A model generated the notes under the pieces. That model was not told the origin of the DNA and ran no database searches. It saw nothing but the letters and a program-made list of their open reading frames with translations. From NCBI GenBank assembly GCA_903905665.1, contig CAIVHJ010000145.1:1-29994 (forward strand): 29,994 nucleotides of DNA, read 5' to 3'. Below, piece after piece: positions 8,826-15,608 of this stretch. This DNA comes from an uncultured Phycisphaerales bacterium. Its GTDB lineage: Bacteria > Planctomycetota > Phycisphaerae > UBA1845 > CAIVHJ01. Made by a program: the position numbers and the translations under genes. Each line of letters starts with the position of its first letter. Position 1 is the first letter of the stretch.

Positions 8826-8854
8826 AATATACACCAATCGGAACACTGTTTCAA
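8826..8854 (-). promoter_or_regulatory. Strong sigma-70-type promoter for the LanC-LanB gene
   Basis: On the minus strand TTGAAA (8849-8854) and TATATT (8826-8831) are separated by exactly 17 bases. The -10 box ends 8 bases before the ATG at 8817, so the predicted mRNA has a leader of almost zero length unless translation starts at Met28. The sequence GCGGA between them is a weak Shine-Dalgarno at best. Confidence 0.6.
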
Positions 8855-9073
8855 AATACATCTTGGGGTTGCCCTGTAGAAAGCACAGCGTTTTCACCGA
8901 ACCGCAACCCTGCAGGTCTGGATGACCGAAGGCGGAGGGGTCACAGGGGAACCGCAGGTTCTCCTGGGCAGGTCGGTGGCATGGATACCAACAATCTGCC
9001 CTCGAACTCACGGGTTCGCCAAAGACACGATCGTCAGGGACGTGTAATCTGCAATGGGTGTGCAATGAACTCT

Positions 9074-9104
9074 TCCCCCTCCCGGGGAGGGGTTGGGGAG
9101 AGGG
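9074..9104. repeat. Dispersed GC-rich palindromic repeat, copy A
   Basis: A C-tract/G-tract element of the form CCCCCTCCCGGGGAGGGG followed by a TTGGGGAGAGGG arm. Related copies lie in other gene gaps at 14334-14400 and 17957-17991. Such elements are common as intergenic repeats in planctomycetes and proteobacteria. Confidence 0.7.
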
Positions 9105-9162
9105 TCTTCCTTTGCTTCACGCGATTCTTGGCCGTGACGGTAAAGGAGCAAGCAGGAGTCAA

Positions 9163-9197
9163 GACTGAGAACTAATGACGAACGACTAACGACGATT
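9163..9197. repeat. Five degenerate tandem heptamers
   Basis: The stretch reads in 7-base steps as GACTGAG, AACTAAT, GACGAAC, GACTAAC, GACGATT. Four of the five units begin with GAC and the other with AAC. It looks like an eroded version of the heptamer arrays at 757-784 and 841-868. Confidence 0.65.
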
Positions 9198-9205
9198 CCT
9201 GTTTA

Positions 9206-9230
9206 GCGGCACGCCCGAAGGGCGGCGCGC
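9206..9230. terminator. Hairpin downstream of saccharopine dehydrogenase, possible terminator
   Basis: CGCCC (9212-9216) and GGGCG (9220-9224) form a perfect 5-bp stem with a 3-base loop, and outer GCG/CGC bases can extend it. It lies 40-60 bases past the stop codon of the lysine operon. No T tract is present, so termination is only a guess. Confidence 0.33.
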
Positions 9231-9269
9231 TCGATACCTTACAGCGGGTGGAACCATAATCGGGAAATT

Positions 9270-10601
9270 CTATTGGGGGAGCGTTCTCTCCTTGCACTGA
9301 ATCTTCATTTTGGCCAGTTCATCGAGAACCGGATTATAGATTTCCGGTGTGACCGGAATGTGTACGCCGATCTCCTTGATCTGTCCGTCGAGAATCATCC
9401 GGGCGCCGATGGCGGCAGGGAGACTGACGGTTCGGGCCATCGAAGAATCCCCCTTCGGCTCACCAAAATCGACCATCGACGAGACGATTCGTTCGATTTT
9501 GTCACCCGGAAAATGAGCTTCAAATTGATGCATCATGATGATCATGTCTCGCTCACCGGGTTTGTAGGACATCTTGACTTCCATCTGCTTGGCCAAAACG
9601 TCGAGCGACGTCGTTTGTTGCCCAACGATGGGTATCGGTTGATCAGAGAACAATCCCAGCCATTCAAGCCGATCGAGTACATTCGACGATTCCTGAAGGC
9701 CCAGATGCAAAGCCACCTGATGACGCAGTTCCGTGGTCTTGCTGGATTTGATAAACCCGGCTGTCCACTTCGCAAAAGTCGTTCCGAGTGGATACGTCAC
9801 TGGAGATTCATCCAGAAGCCCTAGATCAACGATCTTCTTCATACACACACACCATCCGGGGTAGCGGAGCGTTCCTCGAAACATCGTATCGATCCCTTCG
9901 AGGTCGTAAACTTCGATGTAGCTCAGCGAATCCCGATTCGGATAAGATTCCAGTTCGGGCATGTCCTCAATGTGAATGGGATGAAACCGCGTGAACAACA
10001 AGGGACCCGGAACATCAACGAGTTTTCCGTTTTCTCGGAATTTGGCGTTGTTTTTTCCCGCCGTGCAGACGGCGCGGGGGCTCCACGAAAACTTGTAACC
10101 CCACGGATTGTCGTTGGCTTCGGGGGCCGGAAGTCCGCCGCAATAAGATTTGAAACTGACGACTTTTCCGCCACGCCGCTTCACATCATGGATGATCCGC
10201 ATCGCCGACATGTGGTCGATGCCCGGATCAACTCCGATTTCGTTGAGCAGCATGACACCGGCATCGCGCGCGGGTTTGTCGAGTTCTCGCATCTTGGGAC
10301 TGACGTAGGACGTCGTCACCATGTGCTTGCGATGCTTGACGCACATCTGTGCCACGACGGGGTGCAGCGGTGCCGGTAACAAACTGATCGCCAGATCGTG
10401 GTCTTTGACCAGCGATTCCAGTTTGGCGGTATCGTCAGCCAGCAGGGGGGTGGCTTTTCCGTTCGGACGACCCGCGATTAATGCATGAGCCTTGTCCACG
10501 GTGCGTGTTGCCACCGTCACCTGATAATTCGGTTGATTCAGCAAGTATTGGACCAAAGGACGCGAGACCAACCCGGCGCCAAGCACCAGCGCTTTTTTCA
10601 T
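9270..10601 (-). CDS. Saccharopine dehydrogenase (L-glutamate forming), AASS C-terminal-half type
   Basis: This 443-residue cytoplasmic oxidoreductase oxidises saccharopine to glutamate and alpha-aminoadipate semialdehyde, the second step of lysine breakdown. The N-terminal Rossmann motif is KKALVLGAGLVSRPL. Then come the family segments ISLLPAPLHPVVA, MVTTSYVSPKM, GVDPGIDHMSAM, YCGGLPAPEANDNPWGYKFSWSP, YPNRDSLSYIEVY and FRGTLRYPGW, which follow the C-terminal half of animal AASS almost word for word. The ATG at 10601 is preceded by AGGAGAA at 7 bases; a TTG two codons earlier is too close to that site. The gene lies 110 bases downstream of the lysine-ketoglutarate reductase gene on the same strand, so the pair forms a pathway operon. 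Confidence 0.92.
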   Translation of the reverse strand: MKKALVLGAGLVSRPLVQYLLNQPNYQVTVATRTVDKAHALIAGRPNGKATPLLADDTAKLESLVKDHDLAISLLPAPLHPVVAQMCVKHRKHMVTTSYVSPKMRELDKPARDAGVMLLNEIGVDPGIDHMSAMRIIHDVKRRGGKVVSFKSYCGGLPAPEANDNPWGYKFSWSPRAVCTAGKNNAKFRENGKLVDVPGPLLFTRFHPIHIEDMPELESYPNRDSLSYIEVYDLEGIDTMFRGTLRYPGWCVCMKKIVDLGLLDESPVTYPLGTTFAKWTAGFIKSSKTTELRHQVALHLGLQESSNVLDRLEWLGLFSDQPIPIVGQQTTSLDVLAKQMEVKMSYKPGERDMIIMMHQFEAHFPGDKIERIVSSMVDFGEPKGDSSMARTVSLPAAIGARMILDGQIKEIGVHIPVTPEIYNPVLDELAKMKIQCKERTLPQ

Positions 10602-10650
10602 CGTCAAATTCTCCTGTATGAAGTTATGATGTCGCAGCCGAGGCCCCGAC

Positions 10651-10695
10651 CGGCTGATTCCTCTATTGACTCATCGGCCGATGGGGCATCAGCCG
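10651..10695. repeat. Nested perfect palindromes between the two lysine-pathway genes
   Basis: CGGCTGAT (10651-10658) and ATCAGCCG (10688-10695) are a perfect 8-base inverted repeat. Inside them CATCGGCCGATG (10672-10683) is a perfect 12-base palindrome. The structure sits within the intercistronic gap and could form a branched RNA fold affecting the relative expression of the two genes, or be a protein-binding site. Confidence 0.7.
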
Positions 10696-10711
10696 CTTTC
10701 GTGATGCATGC

Positions 10712-11998
10712 TCAGTGGGTAAAAGATTTCATGTACTGGTAAGGTTCCGTCAACTTACCCTGAAACACGATTGTAGCACGTTGCAGTTCCGGTGGAAGAC
10801 CACAGCCAGTCAAAGGCTTGGAAAAATCGACCCGATCCAGTGCGGGGATGAACGGGCTTAACGATCGACTAAAATGGTTCGAGGCGTCCACCGGCAACTC
10901 ACACGGCAGGATGTCCACCGCCAAAACCACCGGACCAGTTCCTTCGATTCCCATGTGAACCTGACGGGTGGCCGGATCATAAACATAAGCCGGCTCACCG
11001 GGTTCCGTGGCTTGGACCGTGCACTCGATTGATCCCTCAATGTCGCACGATATATCCCCAATCACCCGCAAACGCGGCTTGGGCCCGCCGTAGAGATCCG
11101 CCAACTGTTCACAAGTAACCAGCCGGGGATACTTCGCATCCCAGTAAATGCAGTTAACAAGCATACTTAGGTGCGGAAGATAGCCGAAAAACTTGGAGCG
11201 ATAGTACTCCGGAAAACGATAATAATGCTGCAAATGGAACGTATTCCCGTCGATTCGCTCCACCATATCCTCTTCTTTGAAAACAACTTTGTAGCAGTGG
11301 TGCAAATCGGGAGTGATTTCGTTGAGTTCGCTTGGCTTGATCTCGACGGTCGGGAGTAGATCGTAAATCTCTTGGGCGCCTTGAGATACATTGCCGTATC
11401 CCGCGAATCCTACTACAAACGGGGCAATGGCCTTCGGAAGTCCATGGTCACGAATGGCTTGGCCGATTTTTGCGATTTCCGTTTTGGCGTGTTCGAGGTT
11501 GGAGTATTCGAACGCTCGCCGGATCCCCGTGAAGGGGTTGGGGATGCCTTCATATTGCAGCCGCTGTCCCATCGCCCACAGCGCGTCAATCATTCCCGCC
11601 AGACCGGCATATTGACCGAAAAATACCAGCCGCCGACCCTGCGAATCTGTGATTTTTTCATAATCGATGAGTGTGCATCCCAGTTCCAAAATCCGCTGGA
11701 GCATGGGCCGGTTGTGCTTTTGACCTTTGATGGTGTGTGAGAAAAACAGGTAAGCTTTTTTGGGTTCGAACCAGTCGGGTGGGATTTCTTTGACGCCCAG
11801 GATGATCGGGCAGTCCTTGAGGTTCGGGACGACTTCGGCGCCGACTTGTCGGAATTCGTCATCTTTGAAAGTCCGCGTGGGGGAAGTTTGCACCTGAAAC
11901 CGAATGCCGTGGTCTCGAATCAGTCTGCCGATATCGCCGGGAACCAGCGGAATTCGGGCTTCCCATTTGCTTTTGTCTTCGTGCCGGATGCCGATCAT
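10712..11998 (-). CDS. Lysine-ketoglutarate reductase (saccharopine dehydrogenase, L-lysine forming), AASS N-terminal-half type
   Basis: This 428-residue cytoplasmic enzyme of the alanine dehydrogenase/transhydrogenase-like fold condenses lysine with 2-oxoglutarate to give saccharopine. The N-terminus MIGIRHEDKSKWEARIPLVP, the segments KKAYLFFSHTIKGQ, LIDYEKITDSQGRRLVFFGQYAGLAGMID and the dinucleotide-binding VVGFAGYGNVSQGAQEI match the N-terminal half of animal AASS. The late segment CDIEGSIE and PCELPVDASNHFSRSLSPFIPAL also match. ATG at 11998 is chosen over an upstream in-frame start at 12046 because GAGGG lies about 8 bases before it and a good promoter (12025-12053) ends just upstream. 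It is the first gene of the operon with saccharopine dehydrogenase. Confidence 0.92.
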   Translation of the reverse strand: MIGIRHEDKSKWEARIPLVPGDIGRLIRDHGIRFQVQTSPTRTFKDDEFRQVGAEVVPNLKDCPIILGVKEIPPDWFEPKKAYLFFSHTIKGQKHNRPMLQRILELGCTLIDYEKITDSQGRRLVFFGQYAGLAGMIDALWAMGQRLQYEGIPNPFTGIRRAFEYSNLEHAKTEIAKIGQAIRDHGLPKAIAPFVVGFAGYGNVSQGAQEIYDLLPTVEIKPSELNEITPDLHHCYKVVFKEEDMVERIDGNTFHLQHYYRFPEYYRSKFFGYLPHLSMLVNCIYWDAKYPRLVTCEQLADLYGGPKPRLRVIGDISCDIEGSIECTVQATEPGEPAYVYDPATRQVHMGIEGTGPVVLAVDILPCELPVDASNHFSRSLSPFIPALDRVDFSKPLTGCGLPPELQRATIVFQGKLTEPYQYMKSFTH

Positions 11999-12024
11999 GA
12001 TTTCGCCCTCGTTTGAAACCGGAC

Positions 12025-12053
12025 ATGCTAAGAGAATCGCCCGCAAGGGTCAA
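12025..12053 (-). promoter_or_regulatory. Sigma-70-type promoter of the lysine catabolism operon
   Basis: On the minus strand TTGACC (12048-12053) and TAGCAT (12025-12030) are separated by exactly 17 bases. The inferred start site gives a leader of about 20 bases that includes the GAGGG ribosome binding site before ATG 11998. Confidence 0.6.
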
Positions 12054-12233
12054 CAGAAGTGCCTATTTAATGAAGGTGATCATTCCACTGGGAATTCGGA
12101 AGCAAAGTCAGGCTGTTGAAACATCCGCCGTTTTTTGCAATTCGCGCTATTCTGCGATATAGGATTGCGATATTGAGTCTGTTATAGGTTATAGTGGAGC
12201 GGAATAGGCATAATCCAAATTGACGGTCCCCGA

Positions 12234-12989
12234 TTACGTCAGATCGTCAGAAGCATGTCGGATGTATTGCAAAAGATCAATACCTAACTGTGTGAGACCG
12301 ATTTCTGCGCGTTCCATCATCGTCCCGCGGTCTGTAATGTACTCCTGATAACCTTTCCTTTCTCCGGACGACTTAATGTACACACCGCCGCCTCCGATTA
12401 TTCGTATTAAATTCCGGTCGTTTAATCCTAATAAGGCGTTCTTCATCCAAGGATTTTCACGACCTCGTGGAAGTTGAGAGGCATTTTTAATGAGTTCGTC
12501 GAAAGTGGCCTTAACCATCGTTTTGATATTCCCATCTGGCAAATTGTCGCAGTGATTATCTCGTAGATACGACAATATGTTCACGTGCCACAGCTCCATC
12601 CAGTCAACAAATTCAAGCAATTCAAGTTGTGTGTCAAAGTCATCGTTACAGTCTTTTGAAGCTGTATGAACCAATACAGAGGCAAGCATCCGAATCTTGA
12701 TGTCGCGATGCTCTCGAAGACCCTTTTCAAGAATTCGATATGCATAATAGCCGTATTCATCGGTCTCGATTTTCTTAAAATCCAATTCAACCAAATTGAG
12801 TCGTTTTTCAACATGTTGAACCAATTTCTCAATATTCCGAATTCTCAAGGCAGGAATTCTTTTCAAGATTGGAAGTCTGTCGCTCAGTGGGCCTAAAACA
12901 GATGGAATCGTCATATCGATACCTTGTTTCAAAACCACAGATTCGGCAGTATGTTCCAATAGCTGCATTAAATTATGAAACGATTCCAT
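12234..12989 (-). CDS. Hypothetical protein, AT-rich, possible abortive-infection-alpha-like fold
   Basis: I do not recognise this 251-residue soluble protein with confidence. It is predicted helical, with an amphipathic N-terminal part (IPALRIRNIEKLVQHVEKRLN), a central helical core (about residues 90-150) and a C-terminal part resembling a small winged-helix segment (LNDRNLIRI, then EIGLTQLGIDLLQYI). The order helical core, 'L-N-x-x-x-L-I', then 'L-T-x-L-G' recalls DUF4393/Abi-alpha proteins, but this is a weak impression. Base composition is visibly more AT-rich than its neighbours, suggesting acquisition by transfer. GAGAGGAA lies about 6 bases before the ATG at 12989. It lies 97 bases downstream of the HEPN-motif gene on the same strand, so the two are probably co-transcribed. 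Confidence 0.7.
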   Translation of the reverse strand: MESFHNLMQLLEHTAESVVLKQGIDMTIPSVLGPLSDRLPILKRIPALRIRNIEKLVQHVEKRLNLVELDFKKIETDEYGYYAYRILEKGLREHRDIKIRMLASVLVHTASKDCNDDFDTQLELLEFVDWMELWHVNILSYLRDNHCDNLPDGNIKTMVKATFDELIKNASQLPRGRENPWMKNALLGLNDRNLIRIIGGGGVYIKSSGERKGYQEYITDRGTMMERAEIGLTQLGIDLLQYIRHASDDLT

Positions 12990-13086
12990 GCTTTTCCTCT
13001 CATGCTGCTATACAGCCACTATGAGACAATGCATAGCAGAACCCCCCAGAGTTCTTGGACGATGTCGGTCATGGATGTTCGCTTCC

Positions 13087-13950
13087 TCAGATTTGCTCGT
13101 TGAAGAGGTCCCATTTGTACCTCTTCGCAAGCGAAAGGTGCTTGAACACCTGAAAGGCGTAGTCGCCGAATATCGACAGAGCGCGTTCGGCGCATTTGCG
13201 GTCGATTCGCAGCCGATTGCCAACCAATGGGACTTTCGGTTCCACAGAGAACCAGGCAAACAGATTGCGGCGGCGATCACTGTTCCATCCGTCGATGCGT
13301 GCGGGCTTGATCGTGAAGTCCGCATGCGTAACCGCGTGTCGAACTTCCGATGCCGCGGCGTACCATTCCGTAAGCTCGATTTCCCGCACGTTCGACTTCT
13401 CGGCAGTGGCGAAGTCCGGCGCCAGCTTTCGTATGAGGCGGAAGTACTTATCGTTGTTGATGGAGCCGTGACAGGCATACGTAACGTACGCCCGCCAGTA
13501 GCTCAACTGGGTCGAGTCGAGGCCGACTGCTTTCTTGTCGGCTCCGAAGTCGCTCAGTTTCTTGGAGTCAGCATCCGCTGGATGGGCGAAGTAGAAATTG
13601 GCCAACTGGTCCTTAAGATATGTTTCGAATGCCTCATAAGCCTGCGACACCGTGGCGGCCGAGTTCCGCCTGACTATTTCGTCAATCGCATCAATATACG
13701 ACTGGTCTTTGGCCATGAAGCCGCCCGACGCACACGGTGCGTATTTGACGGCGCTCAGGTCAAGAACTGACAGCGAGCAACTCGTGAACACGGTCGGCAG
13801 GCGTTCACGATTATTCTTAAGCGACTGGGTCACGAGATTACGAACGTCGGTAGACCGTGCTTCCAGAAAGAAAAGGAGACCGTTAATGAGGTTGAGACGT
13901 TGGAACAACGCTCGGATGGGCTGCTGCAGTGGGTTGGTCCGTGCTGTCAT
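13087..13950 (-). CDS. HEPN-motif protein, candidate ribonuclease
   Basis: This 287-residue protein is of unknown exact family. Residues about 95-215 look like a HEPN helical domain: VSQAYEAFETYLKDQLANFYF as an early helix, and SEVRHAVTHADF carrying the R-x4-H motif (Arg204 to His209) that forms the RNase active site in many HEPN proteins. The preceding helix (TEWYAAASE) and the following Phe fit the pattern seen in RiboL-PSP and MAE_28990-type HEPN proteins. HEPN proteins often act as toxins or as effectors of phage defence. GAGGGAA lies about 9 bases upstream of the ATG at 13950. It is the first of two genes with the AT-rich gene downstream; an operator-like palindrome lies about 140 bases upstream. 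Confidence 0.75.
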   Translation of the reverse strand: MTARTNPLQQPIRALFQRLNLINGLLFFLEARSTDVRNLVTQSLKNNRERLPTVFTSCSLSVLDLSAVKYAPCASGGFMAKDQSYIDAIDEIVRRNSAATVSQAYEAFETYLKDQLANFYFAHPADADSKKLSDFGADKKAVGLDSTQLSYWRAYVTYACHGSINNDKYFRLIRKLAPDFATAEKSNVREIELTEWYAAASEVRHAVTHADFTIKPARIDGWNSDRRRNLFAWFSVEPKVPLVGNRLRIDRKCAERALSIFGDYAFQVFKHLSLAKRYKWDLFNEQI

Positions 13951-14087
13951 GCTGAAATTCCCTCATCCCTTTCGCGAAAAAGTTTCGTGAGTTTACCGTC
14001 AAACTCCCTGTCCGCCTTTAAAGAACTGGGACAACCACTTGCTTATGATCCAGCTTATTTACTCCACGATAACTATAATAGACCCTA

Positions 14088-14108
14088 TGTGATAATCCCT
14101 ATATCACA
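14088..14108. promoter_or_regulatory. Operator-like inverted repeat TGTGATA-N7-TATCACA
   Basis: Two perfect 7-base arms, TGTGATA (14088-14094) and TATCACA (14102-14108), flank a 7-base spacer. The outer TGTGA/TCACA halves recall CRP-type sites, but the CRP spacing is 6 and here it is 11 between those halves, so a CRP assignment is not supported. It lies upstream of the HEPN operon. Confidence 0.45.
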
Positions 14109-14333
14109 AAGCAGGGAATTTGCAAAGTAGGTCGAGTTCGTAATGGAATAACAGAGGAGATTGGGGCGATTGAAAAGTCTGCCATACTTGCAATATACGC
14201 TGCTTGGGGTAGAGGATTCGTCTTCGCTCAGGCGGGGACAAGGATCCACGGAGGTCTGTTTGGATGACGCCTGCGCGCGTGCGATGATGCACAGGCAGAA
14301 TTGCGTCTCGGAGAAGAGCGTCAAAGGAGAAAA

Positions 14334-14400
14334 ACCCTCCCCTAACCCCTCCCTGGAAGGGAGGGGGGTTTTGAACCCTATCCCCCTCTCTGGGAGGGAT
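14334..14400. repeat. Dispersed GC-rich palindromic repeat, copies B1 and B2
   Basis: ACCCTCCCCTAACCCCTCCC followed by GGAAGGGAGGGGGG (B1), then a second shorter unit CCCCCTCTCTGGGAGGGA (B2). It is related to 9074-9104 and 17957-17991. It lies just downstream of the metalloprotease stop codon, where a hairpin could protect or terminate transcripts. Confidence 0.7.
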
Positions 14401-14420
14401 GGAGGTATTGGGATAGGTTT

Positions 14421-15473
14421 TCAGCAGCCGTAGAGGGTATCGACGGCGGTCAGGGTGTTTTGGAATTCCTGAACGGATTGGTATCCGGCTGAGAGGATGT
14501 CATTTTCTGAAAAACAGCCGCTGTTAAAGGCTTGTTCCATGGAATGATTGTAGGTACAGATCAAATCCACGTTACTGAGGTCCGCATTTAAGGCTGCGGC
14601 GGCAGTAGAAACTTCATTCAACAACTCGGTGCAGTTTTCACCGGAATTCGAGTTCGTATTTCCATTGGTATTTCCACCGATTGAGCCTTGCTCGCGGATT
14701 TGCTTCATGGCATTGAGTTCTTCGGCGCAGGCGTCACAGTATCTTGTTGGGATGCCGCCGAGATTATTCATGACCGAGCATGAATTGACTCCGCCGTCGT
14801 ACATGGCGCAGTGGCCGTACGTGCAGTGCCGGCCGTATGGCTCGGTGAGCGTCGTGTGATTGTCGCGGGCGGGTACTTCGAGAAAATGGCCGGTTTCGTG
14901 CACGAGGATCATGCCTTCGACCTGATCGGCGAACGGGTTTTGCAGGATTATCCGGCGCTGCATAACGATGACCGACAAAGCAGGGTCGGGATCCCACAGC
15001 CCGGCATTTCCCTGATTGCAATAGTTGCTTGCGGCATAGGTGCCCTCCTCCATTTGATCGACCAGGAGAACGACCATGGTAGGTCGGGGATAGTCCTGCG
15101 CGATGTCGTATCCTTTTAGGGCGACCTCGGAGGAGACGAGTTGCTCCGTGGAGAATCCCGTTTCGACGCCGTCCACGACGTTGACGCTCAAGCCGGCTTG
15201 TTCGGTCAGAACGGTTTTCAGCAGTTCGATGCTGGCGTCGGAAATGCGGTATGGGCCGTCGGTGACGACGAGCGTGATTTGGGAATTGGCTGGATTGGTC
15301 CAAACGGTGGATAACATGCTTTCGGTGATCGCCATGTCTCCCTGAACCAGCGGTTCGGAGCACATGCCCCCGCCGCAACTCATCTGGAGCAAACCACTGC
15401 TCAGCAAGCCGAACAGAATGAATCGAATTGCAGGAGAAAACCTGCCGTCATGGCATTTCAGATCTATTGACAT
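14421..15473 (-). CDS. Exported archaemetzincin-like zinc metalloprotease, putative
   Basis: This 350-residue protein has an N-terminal hydrophobic export segment (residues 16-31) ending at Cys33. The context is lipoprotein-like, but QMSC is not a standard lipobox. The zinc site is HETGH (192-196). It is followed by His206, then RHCTYGHCAM (215-224) and CDAC (246-249). The order HExxH, His-Cys, x4, Cys-x-Met, then Cys-x2-Cys parallels the archaemetzincin signature, with a longer gap after HExxH and 21 rather than 17 residues before the last Cys pair. An Asn/Thr/Gly-rich linker (267-278) leads to a small Cys-containing C-terminal domain. GAGGAAAG lies before the ATG. It is 135 bases downstream of the OPT transporter on the same strand, so a peptide-scavenging link is conceivable but unproven. 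Confidence 0.8.
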   Translation of the reverse strand: MSIDLKCHDGRFSPAIRFILFGLLSSGLLQMSCGGGMCSEPLVQGDMAITESMLSTVWTNPANSQITLVVTDGPYRISDASIELLKTVLTEQAGLSVNVVDGVETGFSTEQLVSSEVALKGYDIAQDYPRPTMVVLLVDQMEEGTYAASNYCNQGNAGLWDPDPALSVIVMQRRIILQNPFADQVEGMILVHETGHFLEVPARDNHTTLTEPYGRHCTYGHCAMYDGGVNSCSVMNNLGGIPTRYCDACAEELNAMKQIREQGSIGGNTNGNTNSNSGENCTELLNEVSTAAAALNADLSNVDLICTYNHSMEQAFNSGCFSENDILSAGYQSVQEFQNTLTAVDTLYGC

Positions 15474-15608
15474 TGGTCGCTTTCCTCGGTTTCGCTCCTG
15501 CCTCCAGTTTCAGGTATCAACGCGGAAATCTGCTTGGAAACGCGAAGCTGAAGCCTGGGGTCTTGGTTCAATCTTTTACCAGAGTAGGAGTCAGTGACTC
15601 GTCCCGAA

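Larger units (their letters stand above)
8818..9269. other. 452-base intergenic region between LanC-LanB and saccharopine dehydrogenase
   Basis: I see no convincing gene here. It contains the LanC-LanB promoter (8826-8854), a GC-rich dispersed repeat (9074-9104), five degenerate heptamers (9163-9197) and a hairpin (9206-9230). An 83-codon open frame on the minus strand (9065-8814) has six Cys codons and ends in an ATGA overlap with the LanC-LanB start, but it lacks a plausible core peptide and runs through the promoter. Confidence 0.7.
13951..14420. other. 470-base intergenic region upstream of the HEPN locus
   Basis: I see no convincing gene. The part next to the HEPN gene (13951-14160) is AT-rich. 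It holds a perfect inverted repeat at 14088-14108 and a plus-strand open frame ending at 14130 whose last 35 or so residues look protein-like but have no start signal. The distal part (14334-14400) holds two GC-rich repeat units just past the stop of the metalloprotease gene. I found no good -35/-10 pair for the HEPN operon. Confidence 0.6.

Noticed and set aside
8814..9065. Minus-strand 83-codon Cys-rich frame as a lanthipeptide precursor
   Set aside because: It overlaps a strong promoter, has no ribosome binding site that I can see, and its C-terminus lacks Cys and Ser and has only one Thr. Cys codons are spread evenly rather than in a core.
8981..9175. Plus-strand 64-codon frame with three Cys
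   Set aside because: Its middle is translated from the GC-rich intergenic repeat at 9074-9104, and no Shine-Dalgarno precedes it.
14088..14108. CRP/FNR binding site
   Set aside because: The TGTGA and TCACA halves are 11 bases apart, not 6 as in CRP sites.
13900..14130. Plus-strand frame with a protein-like C-terminal stretch as a gene or gene remnant
   Set aside because: It starts antisense within the HEPN gene, has no ribosome binding site, and only the last 35 or so residues look protein-like. It might be a remnant but cannot be supported.
14764..15378. Long minus-strand frame overlapping the metalloprotease gene in another phase
   Set aside because: Its product is Arg/His-rich with no domain pattern, typical of a shadow frame over a GC-rich gene.
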